Translations under genes and position numbers: made by a program
Notes under the pieces: generated by a model
What the model was told of the DNA's origin: nothing
The model's database searches: none
What the model saw: only the letters and a program-made list of their open reading frames with translations
Shown here: positions 1-5,638 of the stretch, piece after piece
How positions within the stretch are numbered: the stretch's first letter is position 1
Layout: each line of letters begins with the position of its first letter
Assembly (NCBI GenBank): GCA_900554385.1
Contig: USHE01000068.1
Location: 1 to 9,547, forward strand
From: an uncultured bacterium
GTDB taxonomy: Bacteria; Cyanobacteriota; Vampirovibrionia; Gastranaerophilales; Gastranaerophilaceae
Length of the DNA: 9,547 nucleotides
Reading direction: 5' to 3'

Positions 1-1574
1 CTTTCACGTCCTTCTCCGACGCTTTTGCTCACTAGATTGTGCTGTTCTACAAGTTCATGCTGCAATTTTCTTATCTGTTGGTTTTGCGGCTGGAGTTCAA
101 TGTTTTCTGCTCCTGCCAGTATTTTGTTAATCGCTGCTTTTGCTTCGTCCAGTGCGCGTTCCGCATCGTCGTAGTACCCCTGTAAAGTTTCTGATGCCTC
201 TGTGATTTGAAGTGCGTCTTTCAATACTTTTTGAATTTGTGCCATTGAATTTGTTTTTATATAGAACACCTGCAATCTGTAATCATTTGCTGTAGAAAGG
301 ATTTTTGCCCCGCCTTTTGCAAAGTTTTTGTGCGCAATAACAATGTCTGCATCGTCAAGATTTCTTGTGATTTCTGCTTTCAAGTCAAGCCGCTCTATTA
401 CTTTTTCTACAATGCTCCTTGATACTGCATATAAATATATTTTTTTAATATCTTTTACTTCTTCAACATATTTCTGCCTTGAAAAACTAAATTTTAAGCT
501 GTCGGCAGGCTGAATTTTTTGTTCAAGCTTGTTGATTTGTTCGGAAATTGTAGGTTCATGTTTTGGTTCTTCTTTTGGTTGGGCAGGTTCTGCGTAGGTT
601 TTGTCAACCTTTCTTATCTCAGGTCGTATAGGCCACCCTCTTAGTATATAATCTACGGCTTCAGCAGTATCTTTGTATACTGCAAGCGTGTTCCTGTCCA
701 AAATTTCGATTACAATGTCGAAAGTCGGCTGCTTTTCTCTCTCCAGAACTGTTTTTTGAGAAGCCCTGCGTCTTGCCTCGTCATCTCCTAAGGTTACTGA
801 CTGAATTCCGCCGACAAGGTCTGACAAGGTAGGGTTTTTAATTAAACTCTCAAGACAGTTTCCGTGTGCTGTCGCTATCAGCATTACGCCGCGTTCTGCA
901 ATAGTTCTTGCAGCCTGTGCCTCTGCTTCCGTACCGATTTCGTCAACAACTATAACCTCTGGTGTATGGTTTTCTACTGCCTCAATCATAATATCTTTTT
1001 GAAATTCAGGCTGTCTTACCTGCATACGCCTTGCATGTCCAATCGCTGGATGCGGCGTGTCGCCGTCACCTGCAATTTCATTTGAAGTATCAACTACGAC
1101 AACTCGTTTCCCGAGTTCATCAGCCACAAGCCGTGATATTTCTCTAAGCTTTGTAGTTTTACCAACGCCGGGACGACCTAAAAACAAAATGCTCTTATTC
1201 ATCATGCAAAAATCTTTTATACAAGCAATTGTCCCCGTAACAACCCGTCCTATTCTGCAAGTAAGACCAATTACTTTACCCTGTCGATTTCTTATTGCAC
1301 TAATTCGGTGGAGTGTTCCGGGGATTCCTGAACGGTTATCCGATGTGAATTCTTGAATTCTGTCCGTTATAAATGAAATATCCTCGTCATTAACGGTGTC
1401 CGAACCTAAATACTCTATTCGCCCGCCCGAATGACGCACCTCCGGAGTTCTCCCGATATCAAGAACAATCTCTATGACATCGTCCATCTGTCCATAACAG
1501 ATGTGCTTCCTTACCTTCTCAGGTAAAATTTCGATTAATCTGTCCAGATCGTTTTGAAATTGTAGGTTGCTCAT
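1..1574 (-). CDS. R3H domain-containing SpoIIIAA-like AAA ATPase (Ycf45 family), C-terminus cut by window edge
   Basis: The minus-strand frame is open for 524 codons from ATG at 1572-1574 to the window edge. A P-loop GRPGVGKT lies at residues 133-140 and a Walker B VIVVDE at 207-212, followed by an ATAHG segment, as in the SpoIIIAA/secretion-type ATPase family. A charged Pro/Glu linker (about 325-345) leads to a second part, and near the edge the motif R502-KLQ-H506 followed by SKSVGEG is the R3H single-stranded nucleic-acid-binding signature. Only the extreme C-terminus is missing. This combination is the Ycf45 type of cyanobacteria, plastids and relatives. Its precise cellular role is not established; an ATP-driven nucleic-acid-associated function is inferred. 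The start is preceded by GAAAGG about 10 nt upstream. No neighbour in the window suggests a pathway, so it appears to be transcribed alone from its own promoter. Confidence 0.9.
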   Translation of the reverse strand, partial: MSNLQFQNDLDRLIEILPEKVRKHICYGQMDDVIEIVLDIGRTPEVRHSGGRIEYLGSDTVNDEDISFITDRIQEFTSDNRSGIPGTLHRISAIRNRQGKVIGLTCRIGRVVTGTIACIKDFCMMNKSILFLGRPGVGKTTKLREISRLVADELGKRVVVVDTSNEIAGDGDTPHPAIGHARRMQVRQPEFQKDIMIEAVENHTPEVIVVDEIGTEAEAQAARTIAERGVMLIATAHGNCLESLIKNPTLSDLVGGIQSVTLGDDEARRRASQKTVLEREKQPTFDIVIEILDRNTLAVYKDTAEAVDYILRGWPIRPEIRKVDKTYAEPAQPKEEPKHEPTISEQINKLEQKIQPADSLKFSFSRQKYVEEVKDIKKIYLYAVSRSIVEKVIERLDLKAEITRNLDDADIVIAHKNFAKGGAKILSTANDYRLQVFYIKTNSMAQIQKVLKDALQITEASETLQGYYDDAERALDEAKAAINKILAGAENIELQPQNQQIRKLQHELVEQHNLVSKSVGEGRE

Positions 1575-1665
1575 TTTCTTTATGCCTTTCTATTTTGCTA
1601 TATACAATATATTATTATTGGCGATATTTAGTATTTAGGTTATATATATCATCTCTCCCAATTAC

Positions 1666-1671
1666 ATTATA
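1666..1671 (-). promoter_or_regulatory. Extended -10 promoter element for the R3H ATPase gene
   Basis: On the minus strand the sequence reads TGGTATAAT, a perfect TATAAT with an upstream TGn extension. No convincing -35 box lies 16-18 bp upstream, as is usual for extended -10 promoters. Transcription would start roughly 85 nt before the ATG at 1574, giving an AT-rich leader. Confidence 0.55.
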
Positions 1672-1749
1672 CCACTTTTTATAAAATTTTTCTCATACAA
1701 AAATACTACATGTATAATATTATTTACAAAAGTTAACAATAGCAACAGT

Positions 1750-1778
1750 GTAAAAGTGTTGATTCTACACGCTTTTAC
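1750..1778. repeat. 10-bp inverted repeat with 9-nt spacer
   Basis: GTAAAAGTGT at 1750-1759 faces ACGCTTTTAC at 1769-1778, complementary at 9 of 10 positions with the tenth a G·U pair in RNA. It is followed by ATGTTTTTGTC. It could be an operator far upstream of the R3H gene or a weak plus-strand hairpin. No plus-strand gene ends just before it, so a terminator role is unlikely. Confidence 0.4.
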
Positions 1779-1867
1779 ATGTTTTTGTCAAAAAATATTT
1801 TAATAGATGTTAAAAGAAACACATATTCGTGCATAGAGATGTCATTGAGTTTTTGAGTAAACCGCTA

Positions 1868-1894
1868 CGTCATCTTGAACTCGTTTCAGGATAC
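1868..1894. repeat. Dispersed palindromic repeat, copy 1
   Basis: CGTCATCTTGAACTCGTTTC followed by AGGATAC. It matches copy 2 (1963-1989) at 23 of 27 positions, 95 bp apart. The core forms a hairpin between ATCTTGAA and TTCAGGAT with one wobble pair. Repeats of this kind are recurrent in intergenic DNA of many bacteria. Confidence 0.7.
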
Positions 1895-1929
1895 AGAGCT
1901 ACAGATGTTGTGAAATTTTTAAAGAATAG

Positions 1930-1950
1930 ATTCCGAACTAAATTCGGAAT
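1930..1950. repeat. Perfect 8-bp hairpin between the two repeat copies
   Basis: ATTCCGAA (1930-1937), loop CTAAA, TTCGGAAT (1943-1950), followed by GAC. It sits midway between the two copies of the dispersed repeat and may be part of a composite repeat unit with them. Confidence 0.6.
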
Positions 1951-1962
1951 GACAAATGCTCC

Positions 1963-1989
1963 CGTCATCCTGAACTTGTTTCAGGATCT
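1963..1989. repeat. Dispersed palindromic repeat, copy 2
   Basis: CGTCATCCTGAACTTGTTTC followed by AGGATCT. It contains a perfect hairpin: ATCCTGAA, loop CTTGT, TTCAGGAT. In one frame it reads VILNLFQD, a string often seen in spurious predicted proteins that overlap intergenic repeats. Confidence 0.75.
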
Positions 1990-2000
1990 AAGAAATACAA

Positions 2001-2025
2001 AGGGCGCAGCCATTGGCTGCGCCCT
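2001..2025 (-). terminator. Rho-independent terminator of the 125-residue gene
   Basis: AGGGCGCAGCC, loop ATT, GGCTGCGCCCT makes a perfect 11-bp GC-rich stem. It starts 5 nt beyond the minus-strand stop codon (2031-2033). On the minus strand the stem is followed by TTTGTATTTCTT, a fair U-rich tract. Confidence 0.8.
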
Positions 2026-2030
2026 AAATC

Positions 2031-2408
2031 TTATGAGAGCAGATGATAATATTTCATGTAATCTGCCATTATCATTGAACTGGTGGCATTTGCCACAGTT
2101 GCTTTTATTTGCTGGTCTTTGTCTGATTCGGAGGTTTCTTTTACCTGCTTAGTTTCTTTTTGACGCTGCTGTGCAATTTGTTCAGTCTGTGCTTCTTTTA
2201 TAAAATTTTCGACTGCTGTTTCGATTTCTTTAAGTTTTGCTTTATCACCTGCGTAAGAACCGGTCGATTCCACTCCGGCTTCATTTAAATCCTTTAAAAC
2301 CTGCTGCCACTCGTTATAATTCGGAACTGCGGCACCTTGCGCTTGAGCAGCCGCTTGAGCTTTTTTTAACTCGTCTTCTGATTCAATACCGTCTACTCTG
2401 TAAGCCAT
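2031..2408 (-). CDS. Small hydrophilic protein of unknown function
   Basis: This is a 125-residue protein that I do not recognise. It has no signal peptide or membrane segment. Composition is rich in Ala, Gln, Lys and Glu. Residues about 10-26 (Ala/Gln repeats) and 55-105 look strongly helical and may form a coiled coil, with a very charged stretch around 80-100 (QRQKETKQVKETSESDKDQQ). An aromatic C-terminus YMKYYHLLS follows. The start ATG at 2406-2408 is supported by AGGAG 7 nt upstream. A clear terminator follows the stop, so this is very likely a real, monocistronic or last gene. The XRE gene lies upstream on the same strand, 86 bp away, and co-transcription with it is possible. Confidence 0.7.
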   Translation of the reverse strand: MAYRVDGIESEDELKKAQAAAQAQGAAVPNYNEWQQVLKDLNEAGVESTGSYAGDKAKLKEIETAVENFIKEAQTEQIAQQRQKETKQVKETSESDKDQQIKATVANATSSMIMADYMKYYHLLS

Positions 2409-2494
2409 AATTACTCTCCTTATTGTTTATATATATAAAGGAATTTATGCCCGTTGAATTTCAAGAAGTAACGAGATTGTAAAAAAAATTAACA

Positions 2495-2713
2495 TTACAA
2501 TTTGAAATCTAAGAGTTCTGATATTTTCATCCCGAAAGCTTCTGCGATTTGGTATAAGTTTGTGTATCTTATATCTGTGTTACCACGTTCAATTTCACTG
2601 ATAGCCCTTCTTGATACTCCTGATTTTTCTTCCAGTGTTTCCTGGCTTAATCCGCGTTTGCGGCGTTCGTATTTAATTTTTTGTCCCAACTGTAATAATC
2701 TGTCATCTTTCAT
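2495..2713 (-). CDS. XRE-family helix-turn-helix transcriptional regulator
   Basis: This 72-residue protein is almost entirely one HTH_3 (lambda Cro/C1-type) domain. LGQKIKYERRKRGLSQETLE (residues 9-28) is helix 1 and the start of helix 2, KSGVSRRAISEIERGNTDI (30-48) holds the turn and recognition helix, and LYQIAEAFGMKISELLDF (53-70) closes the fold. There is no separate effector or protease domain. I chose ATG at 2711-2713. An in-frame TTG at 2744-2746 would add 11 residues, but it lies inside the palindrome 2731-2746, and neither start has a good Shine-Dalgarno. The gene is divergent from the pilin gene, so it may regulate itself and that gene through the shared spacer; this is inferred from the layout. 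Confidence 0.88.
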   Translation of the reverse strand: MKDDRLLQLGQKIKYERRKRGLSQETLEEKSGVSRRAISEIERGNTDIRYTNLYQIAEAFGMKISELLDFKL

Positions 2714-2730
2714 ATTTAAATCGTAAATGA

Positions 2731-2746
2731 TTGACAAATTTATCAA
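2731..2746. promoter_or_regulatory. 16-bp near-perfect palindrome, candidate operator of the XRE regulator
   Basis: TTGACAAATTTATCAA reads the same on both strands except for one symmetric pair. XRE repressors usually bind such dyads as dimers. It lies 17 bp before the XRE start codon and overlaps the plus-strand TTGACA box, so occupancy could affect both divergent genes. Confidence 0.5.
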
Positions 2747-2759
2747 AATGATAAATAAT
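2731..2759 (+). promoter_or_regulatory. Candidate sigma70 promoter for the pilin-like gene
   Basis: A perfect -35 box TTGACA (2731-2736) is followed after 17 bp by AATAAT (2754-2759), a 5/6 match to the -10 box. Transcription would start near 2766, about 47 nt before the start codon. A TATAAT at 2774-2779 has no suitable -35 partner. Confidence 0.5.
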
Positions 2760-2784
2760 GTTCATATAAACAATATAATGTTCA
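2755..2784. repeat. Direct repeat ATAATGTTCA, 20-bp period
   Basis: Identical 10-mers at 2755-2764 and 2775-2784 are spaced by two helical turns, placing both on the same DNA face. A partial third copy in reverse orientation (GACATTAT) lies at about 2789-2796. They surround the expected start of pilin transcription and are candidate regulator-binding sites. Confidence 0.45.
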
Positions 2785-2812
2785 AAAAGACATTATCAGT
2801 CATGGAGGATGT

Positions 2813-3508
2813 ATGAAAAGATCAGGATTTACATTAGCAGAAGTGCTTATTACTTTAGGTATAATCGGGGTTGTGGCAGCATTGACTATACCTAATCTAA
2901 TTGCGGGTTATGAAAAACAGGTGACAATCTCTAAGCTTCAGAAGATTTCGTCAATATTAAATCAGGCGTTCAGACTTTCTGAGATTGATAATGGCGAATC
3001 TGTTTATTGGAATATTGAGTTTAATAAGTCCACAGAATATTTTAATACATATTACAAACCCTACTTAAAAATTTTACATATTTGTGACAATGAAAATCAA
3101 TGTGGTTATAAGTCAAATACGCCCTGGTTTAGAGCTAATGGAAAGCCGGATAGGATTCATGCTGTTCTAACAACTTGGCGTGAATCAGTTATTCTTTCTG
3201 ACGGAAGCTATGTTAGTTTTTTTACATGTGCTGGTTTGGATTCAAGTGTCAATCAAGACGATAATACTTATACAGAAGGCGCAAGCGATTTAATATTGAT
3301 AGATATTAACGGCGGAGGAAAGCCGAATAAATTCGGACGTGATGCTTTTTATTTTTCATTGGTTAGAGGGAAGGGAATATTGCCATATGGGTACAATGAC
3401 GATGAAGATGTCGTTAATGATGATTGTTCAAAGAACAATTTCGGCTACAAGTGTGCTGCAAAGATACAGCGTGACGGATGGAAAATAAAGGATGATTATC
3501 CATGGTAA
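2813..3508 (+). CDS. Type IV pilin-like / type II secretion pseudopilin-like protein
   Basis: This 231-residue protein starts with a class III prepilin signal, KRSG^FTLAEVLITLG. Cleavage is expected after G5 and the conserved E10 sits at +5 of the mature protein. Residues about 6-30 form the hydrophobic helix that anchors and polymerises the subunit. After prepilin peptidase processing it would sit in the inner membrane or a pilus. The C-terminal region holds five cysteines (91, 97, 139, 205, 214), a loop DINGGGKPNKFGRDAF (164-179) that resembles the calcium-binding segment of pseudopilins, and the ending RDGWKIKDDYPW. GGAGG lies 4 nt before ATG 2813. No other pilus gene is nearby. Orphan pilin-like genes of this form are common in Gastranaerophilales; the actual role is unknown. 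Confidence 0.85.
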   Translation: MKRSGFTLAEVLITLGIIGVVAALTIPNLIAGYEKQVTISKLQKISSILNQAFRLSEIDNGESVYWNIEFNKSTEYFNTYYKPYLKILHICDNENQCGYKSNTPWFRANGKPDRIHAVLTTWRESVILSDGSYVSFFTCAGLDSSVNQDDNTYTEGASDLILIDINGGGKPNKFGRDAFYFSLVRGKGILPYGYNDDEDVVNDDCSKNNFGYKCAAKIQRDGWKIKDDYPW

Positions 3509-3832
3509 ATATTACTTGTTTATTTAAAAATAAAATAATTAAAATTATTAAGAAAAATTTACAAAAAGTCTGAAAGTTGCTTAAATATGGATTTTTTATC
3601 ATGCAAGTAAATATTGATACTGTGCCATTATTAGAAAAACAATTAAAAATAAATTATAAACTTTTTGCATGAAAATGCCCTTATATACTTGCATTCAAAT
3701 ATTTTCCAAGTAAGATTATTATATACCCTTAAAAGGGGTGTACTATGCACATGTAAAAATCGGGCGCAGCTCTTATATAGAAACGAGTTTTGTCTGTACC
3801 GATTTATAGACAAGCCGAAAAAAGAGGAATCT
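3509..3832 (+). other. Gap before the ribosomal operon, including the infA leader
   Basis: These 324 bases hold no supported gene. The first part is very AT-rich. Two weak promoter candidates face infA: TTTACA (3558-3563) with TTAAAT 17 bp on (3581-3586), and TTGCAT (3689-3694) with TAAGAT 16 bp on (3711-3716). Neither is decisive. A hairpin with stem ACCCTT/AGGGGT (with a T·G pair) and loop AAA lies at 3725-3739, and a candidate pseudoknot lies at 3758-3814. No terminator was seen after the pilin gene. Confidence 0.5.
3758..3814 (+). promoter_or_regulatory. Candidate regulatory pseudoknot in the infA leader
   Basis: TTTGTCTGTA (3789-3798) pairs with TATAGACAAG (3805-3814) over 10 bp including two G·U pairs. 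The loop is exactly CCGATT (3799-3804), and all six loop bases are complementary to AATCGG at 3758-3763. The hairpin ends 9 nt before the GAGG ribosome-binding site (3824-3827) of infA, so folding could influence initiation. Alpha operons of other bacteria are known to use an S4-bound pseudoknot; the link here is an analogy only. Confidence 0.45.
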
Positions 3833-4048
3833 ATGTCAAAAGACGTTATCGAAATAGAAGGCGTGATTCTTGAATCCATGCCAAACGCTATGTTCAGAGT
3901 GAAACTGGAAAATGACCACGAAATTCTGGCACATATCTCAGGAAAAATTAGAAAAAACTTCATAAGAATTTTACCGGGTGACCGCGTAAAGGTTGAAATG
4001 ACCCCTTATGATTTGAGCAGAGGAAGAATAACTTTCCGTCTTAAGTAA
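3833..4048 (+). CDS. infA: Translation initiation factor IF-1
   Basis: This 71-residue protein has the usual IF-1 length. It binds the 30S A site and assists IF-2 and IF-3 in start selection. It is a single S1-like OB fold. Conserved segments are PNAMFRVKLEN (residues 18-28), HISGKIRKNFIRILPGDRV (35-53) and PYDLSRGRITFR (58-69). The frame extends upstream to an ATG at 3665, but family alignment and the GAGG site at 3824-3827, 5 nt before ATG 3833, fix the start. It opens the operon here. The usual upstream partners (secY, adk, map) are absent: the nearest gene upstream is the pilin-like gene, so the spc-alpha cluster is broken at this point. Confidence 0.97.
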   Translation: MSKDVIEIEGVILESMPNAMFRVKLENDHEILAHISGKIRKNFIRILPGDRVKVEMTPYDLSRGRITFRLK

Positions 4049-4106
4049 TCCTCGGGCTTATATACAACAAAATCTCACGTACAAACTATATATAAAGGAA
4101 AAGAAA

Positions 4107-4220
4107 ATGAAAGTAAGATCATCAGTAAAACCTATGTGTGATAAATGCAAGGTAATTAAAAGAAAAGGCAGAATTGCCGTAATTTGTGAAAACCCTAAAC
4201 ACAAACAAAGACAAGGCTAA
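4107..4220 (+). CDS. rpmJ: 50S ribosomal protein L36
   Basis: This short gene encodes 37 residues, the standard length. It reads MKVRSSVKPM, then a zinc ribbon with C11, C14, C27 and H32, ending KHKQRQG. This is the zinc-binding (C+) form of L36, a late-assembly protein of the large subunit. AAAGGA lies about 8 nt before ATG 4107. The spacer from infA is 58 nt. The infA-rpmJ-rpsM order is the classical one. The stop codon TAA (4218-4220) is itself part of the outer stem of spacer element A. Confidence 0.97.
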   Translation: MKVRSSVKPMCDKCKVIKRKGRIAVICENPKHKQRQG

Positions 4221-4345
4221 ATTTTGGGCAGAGTGTAGCACTGAAAGTGTGAAACTCGCCACTTCGAATAATTTTACGGAGCGGAATAATTTTTAATAAA
4301 AATTAAGCAGCGGAATGAAAAATTATGAGAAGCCCAATAATTTAG
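4217..4345 (+). repeat. Intercistronic structured element A (rpmJ-rpsM spacer)
   Basis: The outer stem pairs CTAAATTTTGGGC (4217-4229, containing the rpmJ stop codon) with GCCCAATAATTTAG (4332-4345), 13 bp with one bulged T at 4338. Inside are AGAGTG (4230-4235), a CACT-GAA-AGTG hairpin (4239-4249) and GAAACTC (4251-4257), where ACTC pairs with GAGT. A second stem pairs ATAATTTT (4268-4275) with AAAATTAT (4319-4326) and holds an 8-bp hairpin at 4287-4305 (loop AAT). Elements B and C share this layout. Confidence 0.6.
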
Positions 4346-4440
4346 AACCACCGTTAAACCAAATCGCCGAACCTGCGGGCAAAACGGCAGGTGGAGAGGA
4401 AGAATTTAACCCTCTTACCCAAAAAAATCTAACAACAAGA
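4346..4440 (+). other. Second stem-loop of the rpmJ-rpsM spacer
   Basis: CCGTT (4351-4355) faces AACGG (4383-4387), and ACCTGC (4370-4375) faces GCAGGT (4387-4392); the two pairings share base 4387. The 5' arm CCGTTAAAC recurs in the rpsD-rpoA spacer (6316-6324), also opposite an AACGG. The remainder is A-rich and leads to the rpsM ribosome-binding site. Confidence 0.35.
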
Positions 4441-4458
4441 AAAGGAGAAAATTAAACA

Positions 4459-4824
4459 ATGGCAAGATTAGCAGGGGTGGATTTACCTCGTAACAAAAGA
4501 ATGGAAATTGCATTAACCTATATCTACGGAATAGGTCCTACAAGAAGCAAGAAAATTCTTGCAGCAACAGGTATTTCACCTGATTTAAGAACAGATGACT
4601 TAACAGAAGAAGATATTAAAAACCTCCGTAACGAATTGGCTAACTACCACATCGAAGGTGACTTAAGACGTGAAGTTACAATGCACATCAAACGTCTTCA
4701 AGAAATCGGTTCATACAGAGGTATGAGACATAAACGCAACCTTCCTTGCAGAGGTCAAAGAACTAAGACTAATGCAAGAACCCGCCGCGGTAAGAAAAAC
4801 GGCGCAGTTGCTAAGAAAAAATAA
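4459..4824 (+). CDS. rpsM: 30S ribosomal protein S13
   Basis: This 121-residue protein is of normal length. S13 sits in the head of the 30S subunit, contacts the 50S subunit and the P-site tRNA. It starts MARLAGVDLPRNKRMEIALT and has the helix-hairpin-helix segment YGIGPTRSKKILAATGI (23-39). The RNA-binding part IGSYRGMRHKRNLPCRGQRT (82-101) is followed by the basic tail TNARTRRGKKNGAVAKKK. AAAGGAG precedes ATG 4459 by about 11 nt, a rather long distance. The spacer from rpmJ is 238 nt, far longer than usual in this operon, and filled by element A. Confidence 0.97.
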   Translation: MARLAGVDLPRNKRMEIALTYIYGIGPTRSKKILAATGISPDLRTDDLTEEDIKNLRNELANYHIEGDLRREVTMHIKRLQEIGSYRGMRHKRNLPCRGQRTKTNARTRRGKKNGAVAKKK

Positions 4825-5027
4825 TGCGTAAGCCGGTGTGAGTCCGGTGTCGGCTTGCGGGAGCAAGACGAGCAGGGACGAACATTACCATACCGCCGTT
4901 GCGACGGAAATGTAATGTACGGAGCAAAGCAATCTATATGATTGCACAGGCGGGAAAGATATAATATGGTGTGAGTCCGGAAAAACAAAACTTAAAATAA
5001 AGTAAAAACAAGATAAAGGAAATAAAA
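4825..5027 (+). repeat. Intercistronic structured element D (rpsM-rpsK spacer)
   Basis: This 203-nt, GC-richer spacer is full of stems. CGTAAGCCG (4827-4835) faces CGGCTTGCG (4851-4859) with one G·U. As an alternative, GTCC (4842-4845) pairs with GGAC (4876-4879), enclosing the module GGTGTCGG, CTTGC, loop GGGA, GCAAG, ACGAGCAG (4846-4875) shared with element E. Further on ACATTAC faces GTAATGT (4881-4919) around a CCGT-TGCG-ACGG hairpin, and GCAATC-TATAT-GATTGC forms a hairpin at about 4929-4945. The 13-mer GGTGTGAGTCCGG occurs at both 4835-4847 and 4968-4980. Confidence 0.55.
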
Positions 5028-5414
5028 ATGGCAAGACCACAAAAAACAAAGAAAAAAGAAAAGAAAAACGTATTGCAAGGTGTTGTACATATTCAATCTA
5101 CCTTCAACAATACTATAGTAACTTCTACCGATACTCAAGGTAATGCTATTGCTTGGGCAACAGCCGGTGCTAGCGGATTTAAAGGTGCTAGAAAAGGTAC
5201 TCCGTTCGCAGCGCAATCAGCAGCTGAATTGGTAGCTAAAAAATCAATAGACCAAGGTATGAAAAAAGTTGAAGTTCATATCAAAGGTCCTGGTTCAGGT
5301 AGAGAAACTGCTATCAGAGCAATTCAGGCAGCAGGTTTGGAAATCACTTTAATCAAAGATGTAACTCCAATCCCTCACAATGGCTGCCGTCCACCTAAGA
5401 AAAGACGTGTTTAG
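5028..5414 (+). CDS. rpsK: 30S ribosomal protein S11
   Basis: This 128-residue protein matches S11, a platform protein that lines the mRNA exit region near the 3' end of 16S rRNA. After a basic N-terminus, VVHIQSTFNNTIVTSTDTQG (19-38) begins the conserved core. GPGSGRETAIRAIQAAGLEI (87-106) and DVTPIPHNGCRPPKKRRV (111-128) are the diagnostic C-terminal segments. AAAGGA precedes ATG 5028 by about 8 nt. It is separated from rpsM by 203 nt of structured spacer (element D). Gene order and frame are intact. Confidence 0.97.
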   Translation: MARPQKTKKKEKKNVLQGVVHIQSTFNNTIVTSTDTQGNAIAWATAGASGFKGARKGTPFAAQSAAELVAKKSIDQGMKKVEVHIKGPGSGRETAIRAIQAAGLEITLIKDVTPIPHNGCRPPKKRRV

Positions 5415-5544
5415 TTGATTTTGGTAGAGTGCGGACAAAGTCCGAAATTCATAATATCCAAGGCTCCGGTTGCACGAGGCAAATTTAATAAATTTCGCAA
5501 AGTGAAAGCAAAGAGCAGGATAACCGAATAATCCAATAATCAAC
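5414..5544 (+). repeat. Intercistronic structured element B (rpsK-rpsD spacer)
   Basis: The outer stem pairs GTTGATTTTGG (5414-5424, starting in the rpsK stop codon) with CCAATAATCAAC (5533-5544), bulged T at 5537. Inside are TAGAGTG, a GGAC-AAA-GTCC hairpin (5433-5443) and GAAATTC (5444-5450); ATTC pairs with GAGT through one G·U where A and C have G-C. The second stem pairs TATCC (5455-5459) with GGATA (5518-5522) and GCTC (5463-5466) with GAGC (5513-5516). It holds a TTGC/GCAA hairpin and ends in GAGCAG, as in D and E. Confidence 0.6.
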
Positions 5545-5638
5545 CCGCATAAAAAATAAAGTAACATCAGCGGGGGCTTGCTGAAAGCCAATAAAGCAAA
5601 CCATAGACGCCCCGCACAATAAAAAGGAGAAATAAAAA
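5545..5638 (+). other. GC-clamped hairpin before rpsD
   Basis: GCGGGG (5570-5575) faces CCCCGC (5610-5615). Inside, GGCTT (5575-5579) faces AAGCC (5585-5589) around GCTGA. No T-run follows, so it is not a terminator. It lies just before AAGGAG and the rpsD start codon and could expose or insulate that site. Confidence 0.45.

Larger units (their letters stand above)
1575..2030. other. Non-coding stretch between the R3H ATPase gene and the 125-residue gene
   Basis: These 456 bases hold no gene I can support. They contain, in order: the AT-rich leader and promoter of the minus-strand R3H gene, a 10-bp inverted repeat (1750-1778), two copies of a palindromic dispersed repeat (1868-1894 and 1963-1989) with a separate hairpin between them (1930-1950), and a terminator hairpin (2001-2025). 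A plus-strand open frame across 1829-2152 is an artefact of the repeats. Confidence 0.7.

Noticed and set aside
864..1356. Two plus-strand open frames inside the R3H ATPase gene
   Set aside because: They lie antisense to conserved ATPase codons, including the Walker motifs, and resemble no protein family.
1829..2152. Plus-strand open frame of 107 codons
   Set aside because: It crosses the dispersed repeats and the terminator and runs antisense into the 125-residue gene. Its VILNLFQD string comes from the repeat, and there is no ribosome-binding site.
2476..2501. Terminator of the XRE gene formed by ATTGTAA and TTACAAT
   Set aside because: The 7-bp stem is all A/T except one pair, the T-run lies in the loop instead of after the stem, and it overlaps the stop codon.
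2714..2746. TTG start adding 11 residues to the XRE protein
   Set aside because: The extension lies inside the candidate operator and beyond the usual start of the domain, with no Shine-Dalgarno.
3601..3672. 23-codon open frame before the operon
   Set aside because: No ribosome-binding site and no recognisable composition; AT-rich chance frame.
3665..3832. N-terminal extension of infA by 56 residues
   Set aside because: The extension resembles no IF-1 sequence, covers the leader structures, and the GAGG site supports ATG 3833.
4960..4965. TATAAT as an internal promoter before rpsK
   Set aside because: There is no -35 box at suitable distance and no TGn extension.
4825..5027. RNase P RNA, SRP RNA or group II intron fragment in the spacers (short strings such as GTGTGAGTCCGG)
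   Set aside because: Only short stretches look alike. The ordered conserved regions of RNase P, the SRP apical loop and the intron domain V hairpin are all absent.
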